From Tolypothrix sp. NIES-4075 (GTDB lineage: Bacteria; Cyanobacteriota; Cyanobacteriia; Cyanobacteriales; Nostocaceae), in assembly GCF_002218085.1 (NCBI RefSeq), contig NZ_BDUC01000002.1, positions 1,246,459-1,310,458 on the forward strand: a stretch of DNA of 64,000 nt, read 5' to 3'. Position 1 is the first letter of the stretch; every line of letters begins with the position of its first letter. Of the stretch, positions 35,143-44,890 are shown piece after piece. The notes beneath the pieces are model-generated. The model was not told the origin of the DNA. It worked only from the letters and a program-made list of their open reading frames with translations, and ran no database searches. The position numbers and the translations under genes were made by a program.

Positions 35143-36684
35143 ATGCTTGCTAGAGTTTGGAGTGCATCAATTGTCGGTATCGATGCCGTTAAGGTGGGTG
35201 TGGAAGTCGATGTATCGGGGGGTTTGCCGGGAATTGTGGTGTTAGGATTGCCCGACGCTGCTGTACAGGAATCGAAAGAAAGAGTAAAGGCAACTTTGAA
35301 AAATGCTGGTTTTGCCTTTCCGATGCGAAAAATTGTAATTAATCTGACACCTGCTGATTTACGCAAGGAAGGTCCTTGTTTTGATTTGCCTATCAGTGTG
35401 GGGATTTTGGCAGCTTCGGAACAAGTCAGCGCTGAGTTGTTGGGAGATTATCTTTTCTTAGGAGAAGTCTCTCTAGATGGCAATTTACGCGCTGTTGCGG
35501 GTGTTTTACCTATCGCTGCGACTGCTGAAAAGATGGGAATTGCAGGTTTGGTTGTGCCGGCTGACAATGCACAAGAAGCTGCTGTGGTTGAAGGATTGAA
35601 GGTTTATGGATTTAGTAATGTATCTGATGTGGCACATTTTTTAAATAATCCAGGTTCTCATAAACCTGTAGAGTTGAATAGCGTAGCAAAGACATCACCT
35701 GCAAAGCCTCTAGATTCCTTTAGCAGTGCAGATTTGAAGGATGTTAAGGGACAAGCACATGCGCGTCGTGCTTTAGAAATTGCCGCAGTCGGGGGACACA
35801 ATTTAATTTTTGTGGGACCGCCTGGTAGTGGTAAAACGATGTTAGCTAGACGCTTACCAACGATTTTACCACCTTTGGTATTCGCTGAGGCATTGGAAGT
35901 GACCCGGATTCATTCGGTAGCTGGGTTGTTGAAAAATCGCGGGTCTTTGGTACGCGATCGCCCTTTTCGCAGTCCCCACCACTCAGCTTCTGGTCCTTCA
36001 TTAGTTGGTGGTGGTAGTTTTCCCCGTCCTGGAGAAATATCTTTAGCACATTTTGGCATTCTTTTTCTCGACGAATTAACAGAATTTAAACGTGATGTCT
36101 TAGAATTTCTGCGTCAACCTTTGGAAGATGGCTATGTAACGATTTCCCGCACCAGACAATCGGTAATGTTTCCCGCACAGTTTACATTGGTAGCGAGTAC
36201 CAATCCTTGTCTTTGCGGTTATTATGGCGATACTATCCAACAGTGTACCTGTTCGCCACGACAAAGAGAACAATATTGGGCAAAGCTTTCGGGTCCGTTG
36301 ATGGATAGAATTGATTTGCAAGTTGCGGTTAATCGCTTGAAACCAGAGGAAATTACTCAACAACCGACAGGAGAATCATCGGCAAGTGTGCGGGAGAGGG
36401 TGCAACAAGCACGGTCAAGAACTGCAAGCCGATTTAAAGATGAACTAAATCTGCGTTGCAATGCACATATGCAGAGCGGTCATCTTCAAAAATGGTGTAA
36501 ATTAGATGATCTAAGTCGCAATCTGTTAGAAGGGGCAATTAAAAAATTAGGCTTATCGGCAAGAGCAAGCGATCGCATTCTCAAAGTAGCACGCACAATT
36601 GCAGACTTGGCAGGAGATGATGACCTTAAGGCAAATCATGTCGCAGAAGCAATTCAGTATCGTACCATAGATAGAATGCAATAA
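35143..36684 (+). CDS. comM: ComM/YifB family Mg-chelatase-like AAA+ ATPase
   Basis: A 513-residue AAA+ helicase-like ATPase. The N-terminal Lon-protease-like domain (VEVDVSGGLPGIVVLGLPD, DLPISVGIL) precedes the AAA+ domain with Walker A GPPGSGKT, Walker B GILFLDEL, and FRSPHHSAS. The cysteine-rich insert NPCLCGYYGD ... CTCSP is typical. In naturally competent bacteria ComM drives branch migration during integration of transforming DNA; whether this strain is competent is not shown. It starts 31 bp after the unknown gene. Confidence 0.93.
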   Translation: MLARVWSASIVGIDAVKVGVEVDVSGGLPGIVVLGLPDAAVQESKERVKATLKNAGFAFPMRKIVINLTPADLRKEGPCFDLPISVGILAASEQVSAELLGDYLFLGEVSLDGNLRAVAGVLPIAATAEKMGIAGLVVPADNAQEAAVVEGLKVYGFSNVSDVAHFLNNPGSHKPVELNSVAKTSPAKPLDSFSSADLKDVKGQAHARRALEIAAVGGHNLIFVGPPGSGKTMLARRLPTILPPLVFAEALEVTRIHSVAGLLKNRGSLVRDRPFRSPHHSASGPSLVGGGSFPRPGEISLAHFGILFLDELTEFKRDVLEFLRQPLEDGYVTISRTRQSVMFPAQFTLVASTNPCLCGYYGDTIQQCTCSPRQREQYWAKLSGPLMDRIDLQVAVNRLKPEEITQQPTGESSASVRERVQQARSRTASRFKDELNLRCNAHMQSGHLQKWCKLDDLSRNLLEGAIKKLGLSARASDRILKVARTIADLAGDDDLKANHVAEAIQYRTIDRMQ

Positions 36685-36724
36685 TTAGCCTTGCTGATTG
36701 ATGTATGAAAACGATTTTGTGTAC

Positions 36725-36750
36725 TAGAGACGCGATATATCGCGTCTCTA
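36725..36750. repeat. Dispersed perfect palindrome, 26 bp
   Basis: TAGAGACGCGATA and its exact complement. GTAGAGACG family, between the converging comM and SDR genes. Confidence 0.8.
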
Positions 36751-36806
36751 CAAAAAACTATTTTTTACCGCAAATTACTTAACTCAACTGTTAGGAATTT
36801 GTGAAA

Positions 36807-37589
36807 TTAAGCTTTTATCAAAGATTCTGCCCCATCAATCCAAATTGGCGTGCCGGTGATATGACTAGAAGCATCTGATGCCAAAAATAACACTAATTGT
36901 GCGACTTGCTCAGATGTTCCTGGTTTACCATCAGTCAAGGGAATTTTACCTTCAGGAAACTCAACTGGTTCTTGGATATGTTCTAAATCTCTTGTTTGGG
37001 TGCTGTCACCAATATTAGTTTCAATTGCCCCAGGACAAACTACATTAACACGAATACGGTGTTTAGCAAGTTCTAAAGCAATCATTTTTGTGAAAGCAAC
37101 TTGTGCGGCTTTAGAACATGAATAAGCAGTCGCACCGCTATTACTAAAAATGCGTGTCCCATTAACAGAAGAAGTAATAATAATCGACCCACCCTGCTTT
37201 TTCAGGTGAGGTACGGCATATTTAACTGTTAAAAAGGTTCCTTTCAGATTGATGTTGATTGTTTTGTCCCATTCTTCGGGTGTAAGTTCATCTATAGGTG
37301 CCCAAACTCCATTAATTCCGGCGTTAGCAAATACAATATCTAAACGTCCCCACTTATCTGCAATCTGCTGAATTGCTTGTTGCATTTCTTCTGGCTGGGA
37401 AATATCAGCAATCAGTGGAATTGCTTCGCCATTGTCGCTTTTAATTTGGGCAACAGTTTCTTCTAGTTCTTCCTTTGTATGCCCTAATGCGGCAACTTTA
37501 GCACCTTCTTTAGCAAACAACTTTGCCGTTGCCTTCGCAATGCCGGAACCTGCTCCTGTCACCAATGCTACTTTATTTGTAAGTTGCAT
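36807..37589 (-). CDS. SDR family oxidoreductase
   Basis: A 260-residue classical short-chain dehydrogenase: TGAGSGIAKATA (cofactor-binding TGxxxGI, with Ala in place of the last Gly), ADIS, NAGING, the catalytic Ser in ITSSVNG and Tyr-x-x-x-Lys in YSCSKAA, then PGAIET and the C-terminal ITGTPIWIDGAESL. The family makes or reduces alcohols and ketones; substrate unknown. The third Gly of TGxxxGIG is replaced (GIA), which is uncommon but tolerated in some members. Confidence 0.92.
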   Translation of the reverse strand: MQLTNKVALVTGAGSGIAKATAKLFAKEGAKVAALGHTKEELEETVAQIKSDNGEAIPLIADISQPEEMQQAIQQIADKWGRLDIVFANAGINGVWAPIDELTPEEWDKTININLKGTFLTVKYAVPHLKKQGGSIIITSSVNGTRIFSNSGATAYSCSKAAQVAFTKMIALELAKHRIRVNVVCPGAIETNIGDSTQTRDLEHIQEPVEFPEGKIPLTDGKPGTSEQVAQLVLFLASDASSHITGTPIWIDGAESLIKA

Positions 37590-37848
37590 AAATATTTTAT
37601 TTACGAATTGGGCATTATTAATCGTTAGTTGGATAAAATCCCACTAACCACATCTTTTCCTTTAGTTATTTAACAGAAAGCGAAAGCATTAGTCATACTG
37701 CTATTGGCAGAAAGGGTTTCTCTACCTAATGGCAGAAAATTTGCAGTACTGCTGAGTTGAGGTATGAATCAACATCTAGAGATATAACAGTTTGGTATTA
37801 CATAAATTTTGCGTCATAAATCAAATCAGTAACGCCAAACAATCCCCA

Positions 37849-37880
37849 GAAACCCGGTTTCTTGGAGAAACCGGTTTTCT
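37849..37880 (-). terminator. Stem-loop past the PEP-CTERM gene
   Basis: AGAAACCCGGTTTCT and AGAAACCGGTTTTCT form a 14-15 bp stem with a 3-base loop, 2 bp past the stop of the PEP-CTERM gene. No T-run follows; this is also a common cyanobacterial dispersed repeat. Confidence 0.55.
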
Positions 37881-37882
37881 AA

Positions 37883-38761
37883 CTATGCTGAGGTAGTCTT
37901 TTTCAGTTTTGCTTTAGTAGCAACAGCGACTAAAGCAGATAAAAAAAGTAAAGCCGGACTAGTTGAAGGTTCAGGTACCGAAACTTTGACTTGACTTCTT
38001 CTAACTTGGATGAAAGTTAAATTTGTTGGAGTGGCAAAAGAGCGTTTTAAAGAACCTTCAAACAAAGCTGTTGCAAATTCTGTATTGCCACCAAAATTAA
38101 ACTGAGTATCTTGATTAGATAAAGTGAAATATTCGCTTTTTTGACTTGTAATAAAATCTTTGTTATTGAAAGAATTTACATTTGCCGTCAAGGAGAAAAA
38201 ATCTAAAGGACTTTTTTTAATATTAGACGTGCCATTAGATAATATCCGATCAAAAAAATCATCTAAAAGATTTGGGTCGGTAATATCAGTTGTGTCATAT
38301 AACAAAAAAGAAATATCTGCACTTGCTTTGGCATTCTCTGCTGGTTCATCTATTGATGTTTCCAAGTCTAAAAATGCTGTAAAGTCTACAGAAAAAGATT
38401 GCCCAGCATCTACAAAAAAGTTACCTAAAACTTTACCCTCAGCGTTTGCCAATCCTAAATAATTTTTATTTTTACCAAAGGCTTGACTTAAAGATTTATT
38501 TATTACTTCTGGTGGTTCGAGGAGAAAATCTATGTTTGCATTATTAGTGGCTGATACCTCGCCATCTTTGGCGACAGTTGAGGTGTTAGCATTATTTACA
38601 GTTGCGGTTACTTCCGGGTCAAGGCTAAAGTTGCTTAAAGAAAATTCTCCTTGAGATAAAGCTAATGTAGCAGCCTGACTGGGTGATATTACTAAGCTAG
38701 TAGTAGCTATCAAAGGAGTAACCAATACAAAAAAGCAGTGAGTAGATCTCAAAGTAGGCAT
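37883..38761 (-). CDS. PEP-CTERM sorting-domain protein
   Basis: A 292-residue exported protein. It has an N-terminal signal peptide (hydrophobic about 9-27, cleavage near SQA), a beta-rich Asn/Ser/Thr-rich middle part, and a C-terminal PEP-CTERM tail: VPEPSTSPALLFLSALVAVA followed by KAKLKK. Such proteins are recognised by an exosortase and displayed or released at the cell surface, often with exopolysaccharide. The middle domain is not recognised. No exosortase gene is in the window. Divergent from transposase debris. Confidence 0.9.
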   Translation of the reverse strand: MPTLRSTHCFFVLVTPLIATTSLVISPSQAATLALSQGEFSLSNFSLDPEVTATVNNANTSTVAKDGEVSATNNANIDFLLEPPEVINKSLSQAFGKNKNYLGLANAEGKVLGNFFVDAGQSFSVDFTAFLDLETSIDEPAENAKASADISFLLYDTTDITDPNLLDDFFDRILSNGTSNIKKSPLDFFSLTANVNSFNNKDFITSQKSEYFTLSNQDTQFNFGGNTEFATALFEGSLKRSFATPTNLTFIQVRRSQVKVSVPEPSTSPALLFLSALVAVATKAKLKKTTSA

Positions 38762-38944
38762 GATAAATTTATGAGTGTATAGTGATATCTACTGATTTTG
38801 TCCATTAATCAGCCACCCTGTAAATTTCTATCATCAGTAGTATTGCGGTTATTACAATCTACATCTCTTTTTGCCTTGTTTACAGAAATTTTCCGAAATT
38901 ATATAAATCAGCGGGAATTCAGTGGTAAAAAGTTAGGAGTTAGA

Positions 38945-39230
38945 ATATAAGCTTGATTGATGATGCGATCGCAGCACTTCAAATTGAGTTGGAAACAAAA
39001 AAAGGGTTTAGTAGCAGGGCGTGCGATAGTTGAGTGGTTGAAACAAAAACATGGACTTAATATTGAGTATGGAACGGTTTATGCATGGGTTCGATATCGG
39101 TTAGTAGCAAAACTAAAAGTACTACGTCCTCAAATTTACAAGCAGGATGAAGAGTTAGTATCTGAATAAAAAAAACTCGGTATTGCGGAGATGATGCGGC
39201 AGTATCCTTCTAAAGCCCGCTCAGAAAATT
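38945..39230 (+). pseudogene. Remnant of an IS630-type transposase
   Basis: Pieces of a winged-helix transposase N-terminus are spread over two frames: IAALQIELETKKGFSS (about 38960-39017) in one, then GRAIVEWLKQKHGLN and IEYGTVYAWVRYRL in the other, with a TAA at 39167-39169 followed by KKLGIA in the same frame. So at least one frameshift and one stop are present, and the catalytic part is absent. It is a different element from the intact one at 32.4-33.5 kb. It marks the left border of the G+C-rich nitrilase-like segment. Confidence 0.7.
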
Positions 39231-40124
39231 TGGCGCTCGTCGCTCCGAGTATCGTTGCAAACCAGGTGCGGCTCGTAGATCCCGGTCCGAACCTTACGCC
39301 TCCACAGTCGTGCGAGGTTCAGTTCGCTGTCGTCCAAGTCAACGACCGCCATTACTGGTTCACCGTGCTGCGGACACTGCACGAGCCATTCCCCGCAAGG
39401 TGAAATCAGACCAGACGGTGCGCCTTCGGACTGTGCGAGTGCGGCATAGCTGACCCAGTAGCTGTTCATCGCCGCGAGTGCCTGTGCCTGGGTAGCGAAC
39501 ACCCCCCTGTTATTCGGCGTACCTGGACCAGCGGTCGAGAACAGAACGCAATCGACATCAAGCCGCTCGTACTCGCTGAACACTTCTGTAAACTGACATT
39601 CCATGCCAACCGAGCATCCAAACCGTAGACCCGTCAACCTGGAACGTCACCGGGATGCAGCCTGGTGTGTACATGAAGGTTAGCTTGGTCTTCGACAGCA
39701 TCCGCTCGTCGTATCGCGTCACTACCTCGCCCCGCTCCGAGATGACGTACAAGCTGTTGTGCGGACGGTGCGGTGGTGTCAGCCGATGCACCGAACCGAG
39801 AACGACCCACAGCCGTAGCTCTCGCGCCAAGGCAGCGGTCTGGTTCAACTCCTGCTGGAGAACGTCCCACTGGACTCGATTCCAGTCTGCTGCCCCAACT
39901 TTCTCGCAGCCATCGCTGGACATAATGCGCTTATGCGGAGAACAAGTAGCTCCCTCTGGGAAGTGTATAAGCCTCGCGCCCGCTTCGTGTGCGAGGCACA
40001 TCAGACATCGGATCTCGCGCCCGCTCTCGCGCAGTTGAACGCTATTGCTAGGGTCTTCACGAAGTGTGGTTTGCGCTACAGCCATCCGTAGGCGTTTCGG
40101 TTCCGACATAGCTTCTGTTTCCAT
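39221..40124 (-). pseudogene. Carbon-nitrogen hydrolase (nitrilase family), frameshifted, foreign base composition
   Basis: Nitrilase-superfamily amidase in two frames. The first (from ATG 40122-40124) has the Glu motif FPEGAT and the Lys motif DERMLSKTKL, up to FQVDG. The second continues LRFGCSVGMECQFTEVF with the nucleophile Cys region and VLFSTAGPG, to the stop at 39221. Deleting one G from GGG at about 39633-39635 joins the frames as DGLRFG, so a single-base insertion (or sequencing error) breaks an otherwise complete gene of about 300 codons. G+C is visibly higher than neighbours and no HIP1 site occurs, indicating transfer. Substrate unknown. Confidence 0.8.
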
Positions 40125-40442
40125 TCAATTAATTTCCCCGGAGAGTGGGAAGTTCCTCAATTTAAACCTAGATTCTGCTTAATTGTAGCTAACTGCAAAC
40201 ATAAATTTTGACACTCTCCCGAAACATTGAATTTACTACGCTCTAATCATTGACATTGCATCTTAATCAATCTGGTTTTCGCTTTCCTTGACCGAGATTT
40301 TATCTATAAATTCTAATTGTATTTAACTGCATTTATGCCTCAAGGACGCAAAAAAACGCCTTCTGGCAGATGTAAAGATTTAAGAAACTAAGTATAAATT
40401 AAGTCGGATGTCAGGTAAAGATTGCCAAAAGGAGACTTGTAG
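40125..40442. other. Intergenic, nothing recognised
   Basis: A+T-rich sequence between the nitrilase-like segment and the YihY-type gene. Composition returns to the genome norm at about 40130. A short 'cctcaaggacgcaaaaaaacgcc' type repeat lies near 40345. No gene or clear promoter seen. Confidence 0.5.
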
Positions 40443-41468
40443 ATGAATGTGAAGGGAATTTTGGGGCTATTCCAAGAGACATTTCAAGAATGGAATAATG
40501 ATAAAGCCTCGCGGTTATCGGCAGCGTTAGCTTATTACACGATATTTTCCATTGCACCGTTGTTAATTATTGTAATTGCGATCGCTGGTGCGGTATTCGG
40601 AGAAGAAGCCGCAAGTGGTCAAATTTTCGCGCAAATTCAAGGTTTAGTTGGGGAAGCTGGGGCAAAACTCATCCAAGAAGCAATTAAAAATGCCAGTCAA
40701 CCAAAGCAGGGTACGATCGCTTCCATCATCAGTGTTGTAGTTCTGCTATTTGGTGCCACTGGTCTATTTACTGAACTACAAGATGCCCTAAATACAATTT
40801 GGGAAGTGCAGCCTAAACCAGGACGCGCTGTCAAAAACATGGTTCGCACTCGCTTTTTGTCGTTTGCGATGGTGCTGGGTATCGGCTTTTTACTTCTCGT
40901 GTCCTTGGTAATTAGTGGAGTATTAGCAGCAATAGTAGCTTACTTTAACAACTTGATACCAGGTATTGCTTTTATCTGGCAGATAGTTAATTTCTTAGTT
41001 GGTTTTGCAATCAGTACTGTGCTGTTTGGGCTAATATTTAAAGTTCTACCAGATGTAAAAATTACCTGGAGTGATGTTTCGATTGGAGCTGCTATCACTG
41101 CACTATTATTTTCCTTTGGCAGGTTTGCTTTAGGGCAATATTTAGGAAACGGCAGTTTCGGTTCAACTTACGGTGCGGCAGGTTCAGTAGTAGTTGTCAT
41201 CGCTTGGGTTTATTATGCTGCCCAGATTCTCTTTTTCGGTGCTGAGTTTACCCAAGTTTACGCCAGAAGATACGGTTCGCAAATTGTCCCAGATAAAAAT
41301 GCTATCCCGATGACTGATAAAGCTCGCGCTAATCTAGGGATGAAATCTAAGGGTACAGGGCAAACTGACCAACCATCGGCAAAAAAACGAAATTCCAACT
41401 TTATTAATCGTCTATTTAGGAAGCTTACACAAGGCAAGCGCTTAAAACGCAGAACCAAAAATCAGTGA
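40443..41468 (+). CDS. YihY/BrkB family inner membrane protein
   Basis: A 341-residue polytopic membrane protein of the YihY (formerly 'ribonuclease BN'/BrkB) family. Family signatures are ASRLSAALAYYTIFSIAPL near the N-terminus, LFGATGLFTELQDALNTIW, and GSFGSTYGAAGSVVVVIAWVYY (split here: STYGAAGSVVVVIAWVYYA). Six membrane helices and a basic C-terminal tail (KKRNSNFINRLFRK). Function not established. AAGGAGA precedes ATG 40443. Followed by a DUF421 gene 105 bp downstream. Confidence 0.92.
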   Translation: MNVKGILGLFQETFQEWNNDKASRLSAALAYYTIFSIAPLLIIVIAIAGAVFGEEAASGQIFAQIQGLVGEAGAKLIQEAIKNASQPKQGTIASIISVVVLLFGATGLFTELQDALNTIWEVQPKPGRAVKNMVRTRFLSFAMVLGIGFLLLVSLVISGVLAAIVAYFNNLIPGIAFIWQIVNFLVGFAISTVLFGLIFKVLPDVKITWSDVSIGAAITALLFSFGRFALGQYLGNGSFGSTYGAAGSVVVVIAWVYYAAQILFFGAEFTQVYARRYGSQIVPDKNAIPMTDKARANLGMKSKGTGQTDQPSAKKRNSNFINRLFRKLTQGKRLKRRTKNQ

Positions 41469-41572
41469 TTTTTACAATAATGGAGTCTTTTCTTTGTCCA
41501 TAAATTTACTAATATTGTCTTTGATTTTATTAATAAAATTCAAGCAGGTGAAAAGGGAGAAAAATAGCGCTA

Positions 41573-42118
41573 ATGGACAAATGGTTTTCAATCAATTGGC
41601 AAGCAATTTTTGTCCCCAGCATGAGTATCCTCGAACTGATTGTTAGAGGTTCGCTGGTATACCTAGCGTTGTTCACAGTATTACGCTTTCTCCCAAGTAG
41701 ACAAATGGGAACCCTTGGAATTACCGATTTGCTGGTGGTTGTATTATTTGCTGAAGCCGCACAAAATGCGATGGCAAGCACTTATACATCGATTACTGAA
41801 GGAGCAATTCTAGTAGGAACTGTTATTTTTTGGAGCTATTTGCTCAACTGGTTAGGCTACAAAGTTCCCCAGTTTCAACGCTTTCTTAATCCTCCACCTT
41901 TACTGCTTGTAAAAAATGGGCAAATGATTCTCCGTCATCTGGAACGCGAACTAATTACAGAAGAAGAGTTAATGAGCCAATTACGTCAGCAGGGTGTAGA
42001 ATTTTTAGCTGATGTGAAAAAGGCGTACTTGGAAGCTGATGGTAGCATTAGTATTATTGCATCTGATAGGAAAAGCAGTTCTTTACCTCAACAGAAAGCA
42101 GATAAGACTGTAGTATAA
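41573..42118 (+). CDS. DUF421 (YetF-type) membrane protein
   Basis: A 181-residue protein with three membrane helices (about 16-36, 44-64, 72-92) and a small soluble C-terminal domain. The motif LRFLPSRQMGTLGITDLLV is the DUF421 signature (R-x-x-G-K/R-x-x). The soluble part PPLLLVKNGQMILRHLERE and LADVKKAYLEADGSISI is also typical. Family function unknown; some members relate to spore or envelope lipids. Same strand as the YihY gene, possibly co-transcribed. Confidence 0.9.
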   Translation: MDKWFSINWQAIFVPSMSILELIVRGSLVYLALFTVLRFLPSRQMGTLGITDLLVVVLFAEAAQNAMASTYTSITEGAILVGTVIFWSYLLNWLGYKVPQFQRFLNPPPLLLVKNGQMILRHLERELITEEELMSQLRQQGVEFLADVKKAYLEADGSISIIASDRKSSSLPQQKADKTVV

Positions 42119-42249
42119 GTGAATATATTTATAGATAATGTATAAGTTTGATTAGTAGTAGTCCGTTCTTGGCGCTTAAGCGATGTTTTTTTCTACAACA
42201 CTTTTACTGTAAAACTGTAAAATATGACGGTTGAACTCTGTGACAGTCT

Positions 42250-43545
42250 GTGATTGAGCGTTATACCTTGCCAGAAATGGGCAATTTGTGGACGGAAGCT
42301 TATAAGTTAAAAACTTGGTTGCAAGTAGAAATTGCTGTTTGTGAGGCTCAAGCTGAATTAGGTTACATTCCTAGTGAGGCAGTTGAGGAAATTAAGGCAA
42401 AGGCGAATTTTGACCCAAAGAGGGTGTTAGAAATTGAAGCAGAAGTCCGCCACGATGTGATTGCTTTTTTAACAAACGTAAATGAATATGTTGGCGATGC
42501 AGGACGTTATATTCACTTAGGTTTGACTAGTTCGGATGTGCTGGATACGGCTTTAGCTTTGCAATTGGTAGCAAGTCTTGATTTGTTGTCCGAAGGTGTG
42601 GAAGATTTAATTACAAGCATTCGTGAAAAGGCAACAGAACATCGTTATACGGTGATGGCTGGACGATCGCACGGTATTCACGCTGAACCAATTACTTTTG
42701 GTTTTAAGCTGGCTGGATGGTTGGCAGAAATGTTGCGTCACCAAGAACGTTTGAAAATTCTCAAAGGAACGATCGCTGTAGGGAAAATCTCTGGTGCGGT
42801 AGGAACTTATGCGAATATCGAACCGCGTGTAGAAGCGATCGCCTGTGCTAAGTTGGGACTACAACCCGACACTGCATCAACTCAAGTTATTTCACGCGAT
42901 CGTCATGCCGATTATGTGCAACAATTGGCTTTACTCGCTGCCTCTATTGAACGCTTTGCGGTGGAAATTCGCAACTTGCAAAGAACAGACGTTCTCGAAG
43001 TTGAAGAATTCTTTTCCAAAGGGCAAAAAGGCTCTTCAGCTATGCCACACAAGCGTAATCCCATCCGTTCCGAACGATTAACGGGAATGGCACGCATTAT
43101 CAGAAGTCATACTGTGGCAGCTTTGGAAAACGTCGCACTTTGGCACGAACGCGACATTTCCCACAGTTCCGTTGAGCGGGTAATGTTTCCCGATGCTTGC
43201 ATTTTGACACACTTCATGCTTAAAGAAACCATCGACTTAGTGAAAAACCTGCTGGTTTATCCTGAGAACATGGAAAGAAATCTCAACTGTTATGGTGGGG
43301 TAGTATTTAGTCAGAAAGTGCTACTTGCTTTAATAGAAAAAGGCATGAAGCGAGAAGAAGCATATAAAATTGTCCAAGAAAGCGCTCACGCAGCTTGGAA
43401 TAAACCAGAAGGCAATTTTCACGATTTGATTAGCAAAGAGCCTCGCGTTACCGAGAAGTTATCGCCGGCAGAAATTGCGGAATGTTTCGATCCACAGCAG
43501 CATCTGAAGCATTTAGAGGAGGTTTACCAAAGGTTGGGAATTTAG
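42250..43545 (+). CDS. purB: Adenylosuccinate lyase
   Basis: Catalyses two steps in purine synthesis (SAICAR to AICAR, and adenylosuccinate to AMP). The 431-residue protein has the fumarase/aspartase superfamily signature GSSAMPHKRNPI, plus LTSSDVLDTA and GRSHGIHAEP with the catalytic His. The start is GTG at 42250 (MIERYTLPEMG, the usual N-terminus). No obvious ribosome binding site. It stands alone; purine genes are scattered in cyanobacteria. Confidence 0.96.
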   Translation: MIERYTLPEMGNLWTEAYKLKTWLQVEIAVCEAQAELGYIPSEAVEEIKAKANFDPKRVLEIEAEVRHDVIAFLTNVNEYVGDAGRYIHLGLTSSDVLDTALALQLVASLDLLSEGVEDLITSIREKATEHRYTVMAGRSHGIHAEPITFGFKLAGWLAEMLRHQERLKILKGTIAVGKISGAVGTYANIEPRVEAIACAKLGLQPDTASTQVISRDRHADYVQQLALLAASIERFAVEIRNLQRTDVLEVEEFFSKGQKGSSAMPHKRNPIRSERLTGMARIIRSHTVAALENVALWHERDISHSSVERVMFPDACILTHFMLKETIDLVKNLLVYPENMERNLNCYGGVVFSQKVLLALIEKGMKREEAYKIVQESAHAAWNKPEGNFHDLISKEPRVTEKLSPAEIAECFDPQQHLKHLEEVYQRLGI

Positions 43546-43650
43546 AGTTGTTAGTAGAGACGCGAGGAACATCGCGTCTGTACAATGTTGGTGGTTAGTT
43601 GTCAAAAATTACTACTATCCACTATCCACTATCCACTCTCCTCCTAACTA
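43546..43650. repeat. Dispersed palindrome plus short tandem repeats
   Basis: A GTAGAGACGCG copy at about 43554-43582 (with one arm changed to GTCTGTAC) and ccactatccactatccact at 43616-43636, between converging purB and metallopeptidase genes. Confidence 0.7.
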
Positions 43651-44502
43651 TCAAACACTTCCCCTAGCAAAGGTGTTACATTGCTTCGGATCGCCCGTTT
43701 GGATACCCCGCTTGAACCAGCTAACCCGTTGAGCTGAGGAACCATGCGTAAAAGATTCTGGTACAATATAACCTCTAGCTTGTTCTTGCAGGCGATCGTC
43801 ACCAATGCTACTCGCTGCATTTAGCGCTTCTTCGATGTCACCTTCTTCCAGAATTTGTCGCGATCGCTCGGCACGATTTGCCCAAACTCCGGCAAAACAA
43901 TCTGCTTGTAATTCCAACCTGACAGAAAGCTGATTCGCTTCCACTTCACCGACCTGGTTCTGCATCGCTCGAACTTTGTCGGAAATACCGAGTAAATTTT
44001 GAACATGATGCCCAACTTCGTGAGCAATCACATATGCTTGGGCAAAATCTCCTGGTGCTTGATATTTATTTTTCAGATCGCGGTAAAAACTCAAGTCAAT
44101 GTAGACTTTTTCATCTCGCGGACAATAAAATGGACCAACTGCCGATCGCGCAAATCCACAAGCCGACTTAACCGCGTCGGAATAAAGAACTAATTTCGGT
44201 TCTACGTAGGTATTTCCTTGTTGCCGAAATATACTGCTCCATGTATCTTCTGTATCAGCCAAAACCACAGAGACAAAATCAACCATTTGGTCTTGACCTT
44301 GTGTTGTTCGAGGTGACTCAGTAGTCGGGCGATCGCTCTGCGGATTATCCTGTTGCCAAATTACACTCGGATCGCCACCTAGAAGCGCTACCACGAGCGA
44401 TAAAATCACTGCTCCAATACCCCCACCCACCACTGGAGCAGAAATCCGCGATCCACGCCGATCTTCTACGTTCTCGCTCCGACGACCGATTTGCCAACGC
44501 AT
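43651..44502 (-). CDS. Neutral zinc metallopeptidase, YpfJ family
   Basis: A 283-residue membrane-anchored protein. It has a hydrophobic helix at about 27-43, a linker rich in Asp/Pro/Thr, and a zinc-peptidase domain with HEVGHHVQNLLG (HExxH) and the downstream ELQADCFAGVWA that supplies the third ligand. CGFARSAVGPFYCPRDEKVY is the family's conserved N-terminal block (CGxA...GPFYCP). The role of the family is not established. ATG 44500-44502. Confidence 0.92.
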   Translation of the reverse strand: MRWQIGRRSENVEDRRGSRISAPVVGGGIGAVILSLVVALLGGDPSVIWQQDNPQSDRPTTESPRTTQGQDQMVDFVSVVLADTEDTWSSIFRQQGNTYVEPKLVLYSDAVKSACGFARSAVGPFYCPRDEKVYIDLSFYRDLKNKYQAPGDFAQAYVIAHEVGHHVQNLLGISDKVRAMQNQVGEVEANQLSVRLELQADCFAGVWANRAERSRQILEEGDIEEALNAASSIGDDRLQEQARGYIVPESFTHGSSAQRVSWFKRGIQTGDPKQCNTFARGSV

Positions 44503-44890
44503 AATTACTACTTAGTAAAGTTACATATATTGCACAGCTTCAATTAGGTTGGAGAAAATCTTTACCAGTCTTTCAGCTATGTAACTAAGACTTTACTCGT
44601 TTAATGCATTGAAATCTTCTACCTGTAGACGAAGCGGCAAGTGAGAATAGTAAGCCTTAATGAATAATTTTTGTAGAGCGATCGCCTTAATTAAGAATAT
44701 TAAATAAGCAACAGTATCATTGCTCTTCCCAAATTATACAGTACTGAAGTAAAACATTATATGAAATATACTTACAGCTTTTCACAGTGCAACGGCTGAT
44801 TTAATTTATTTTCATAAAACTATAAAAATCAAAGGAAAGTATAAATAACTTCCCCTTTCTTATTAACTCAGTAACGCTCTAGGTAAACTT
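44503..44890. other. Intergenic region between divergent genes, nothing recognised
   Basis: 388 bases, A+T-rich, one HIP1 site, no open frame with coding character, no clear hairpin. It must hold the promoters for the metallopeptidase (minus) and DUF4126 (plus) genes. Confidence 0.5.

Noticed and set aside
39655..40038. 127-codon plus-strand frame in the G+C-rich segment
   Set aside because: Antisense to the nitrilase-like gene; G+C-rich sequence has few stops, and no family features are seen.
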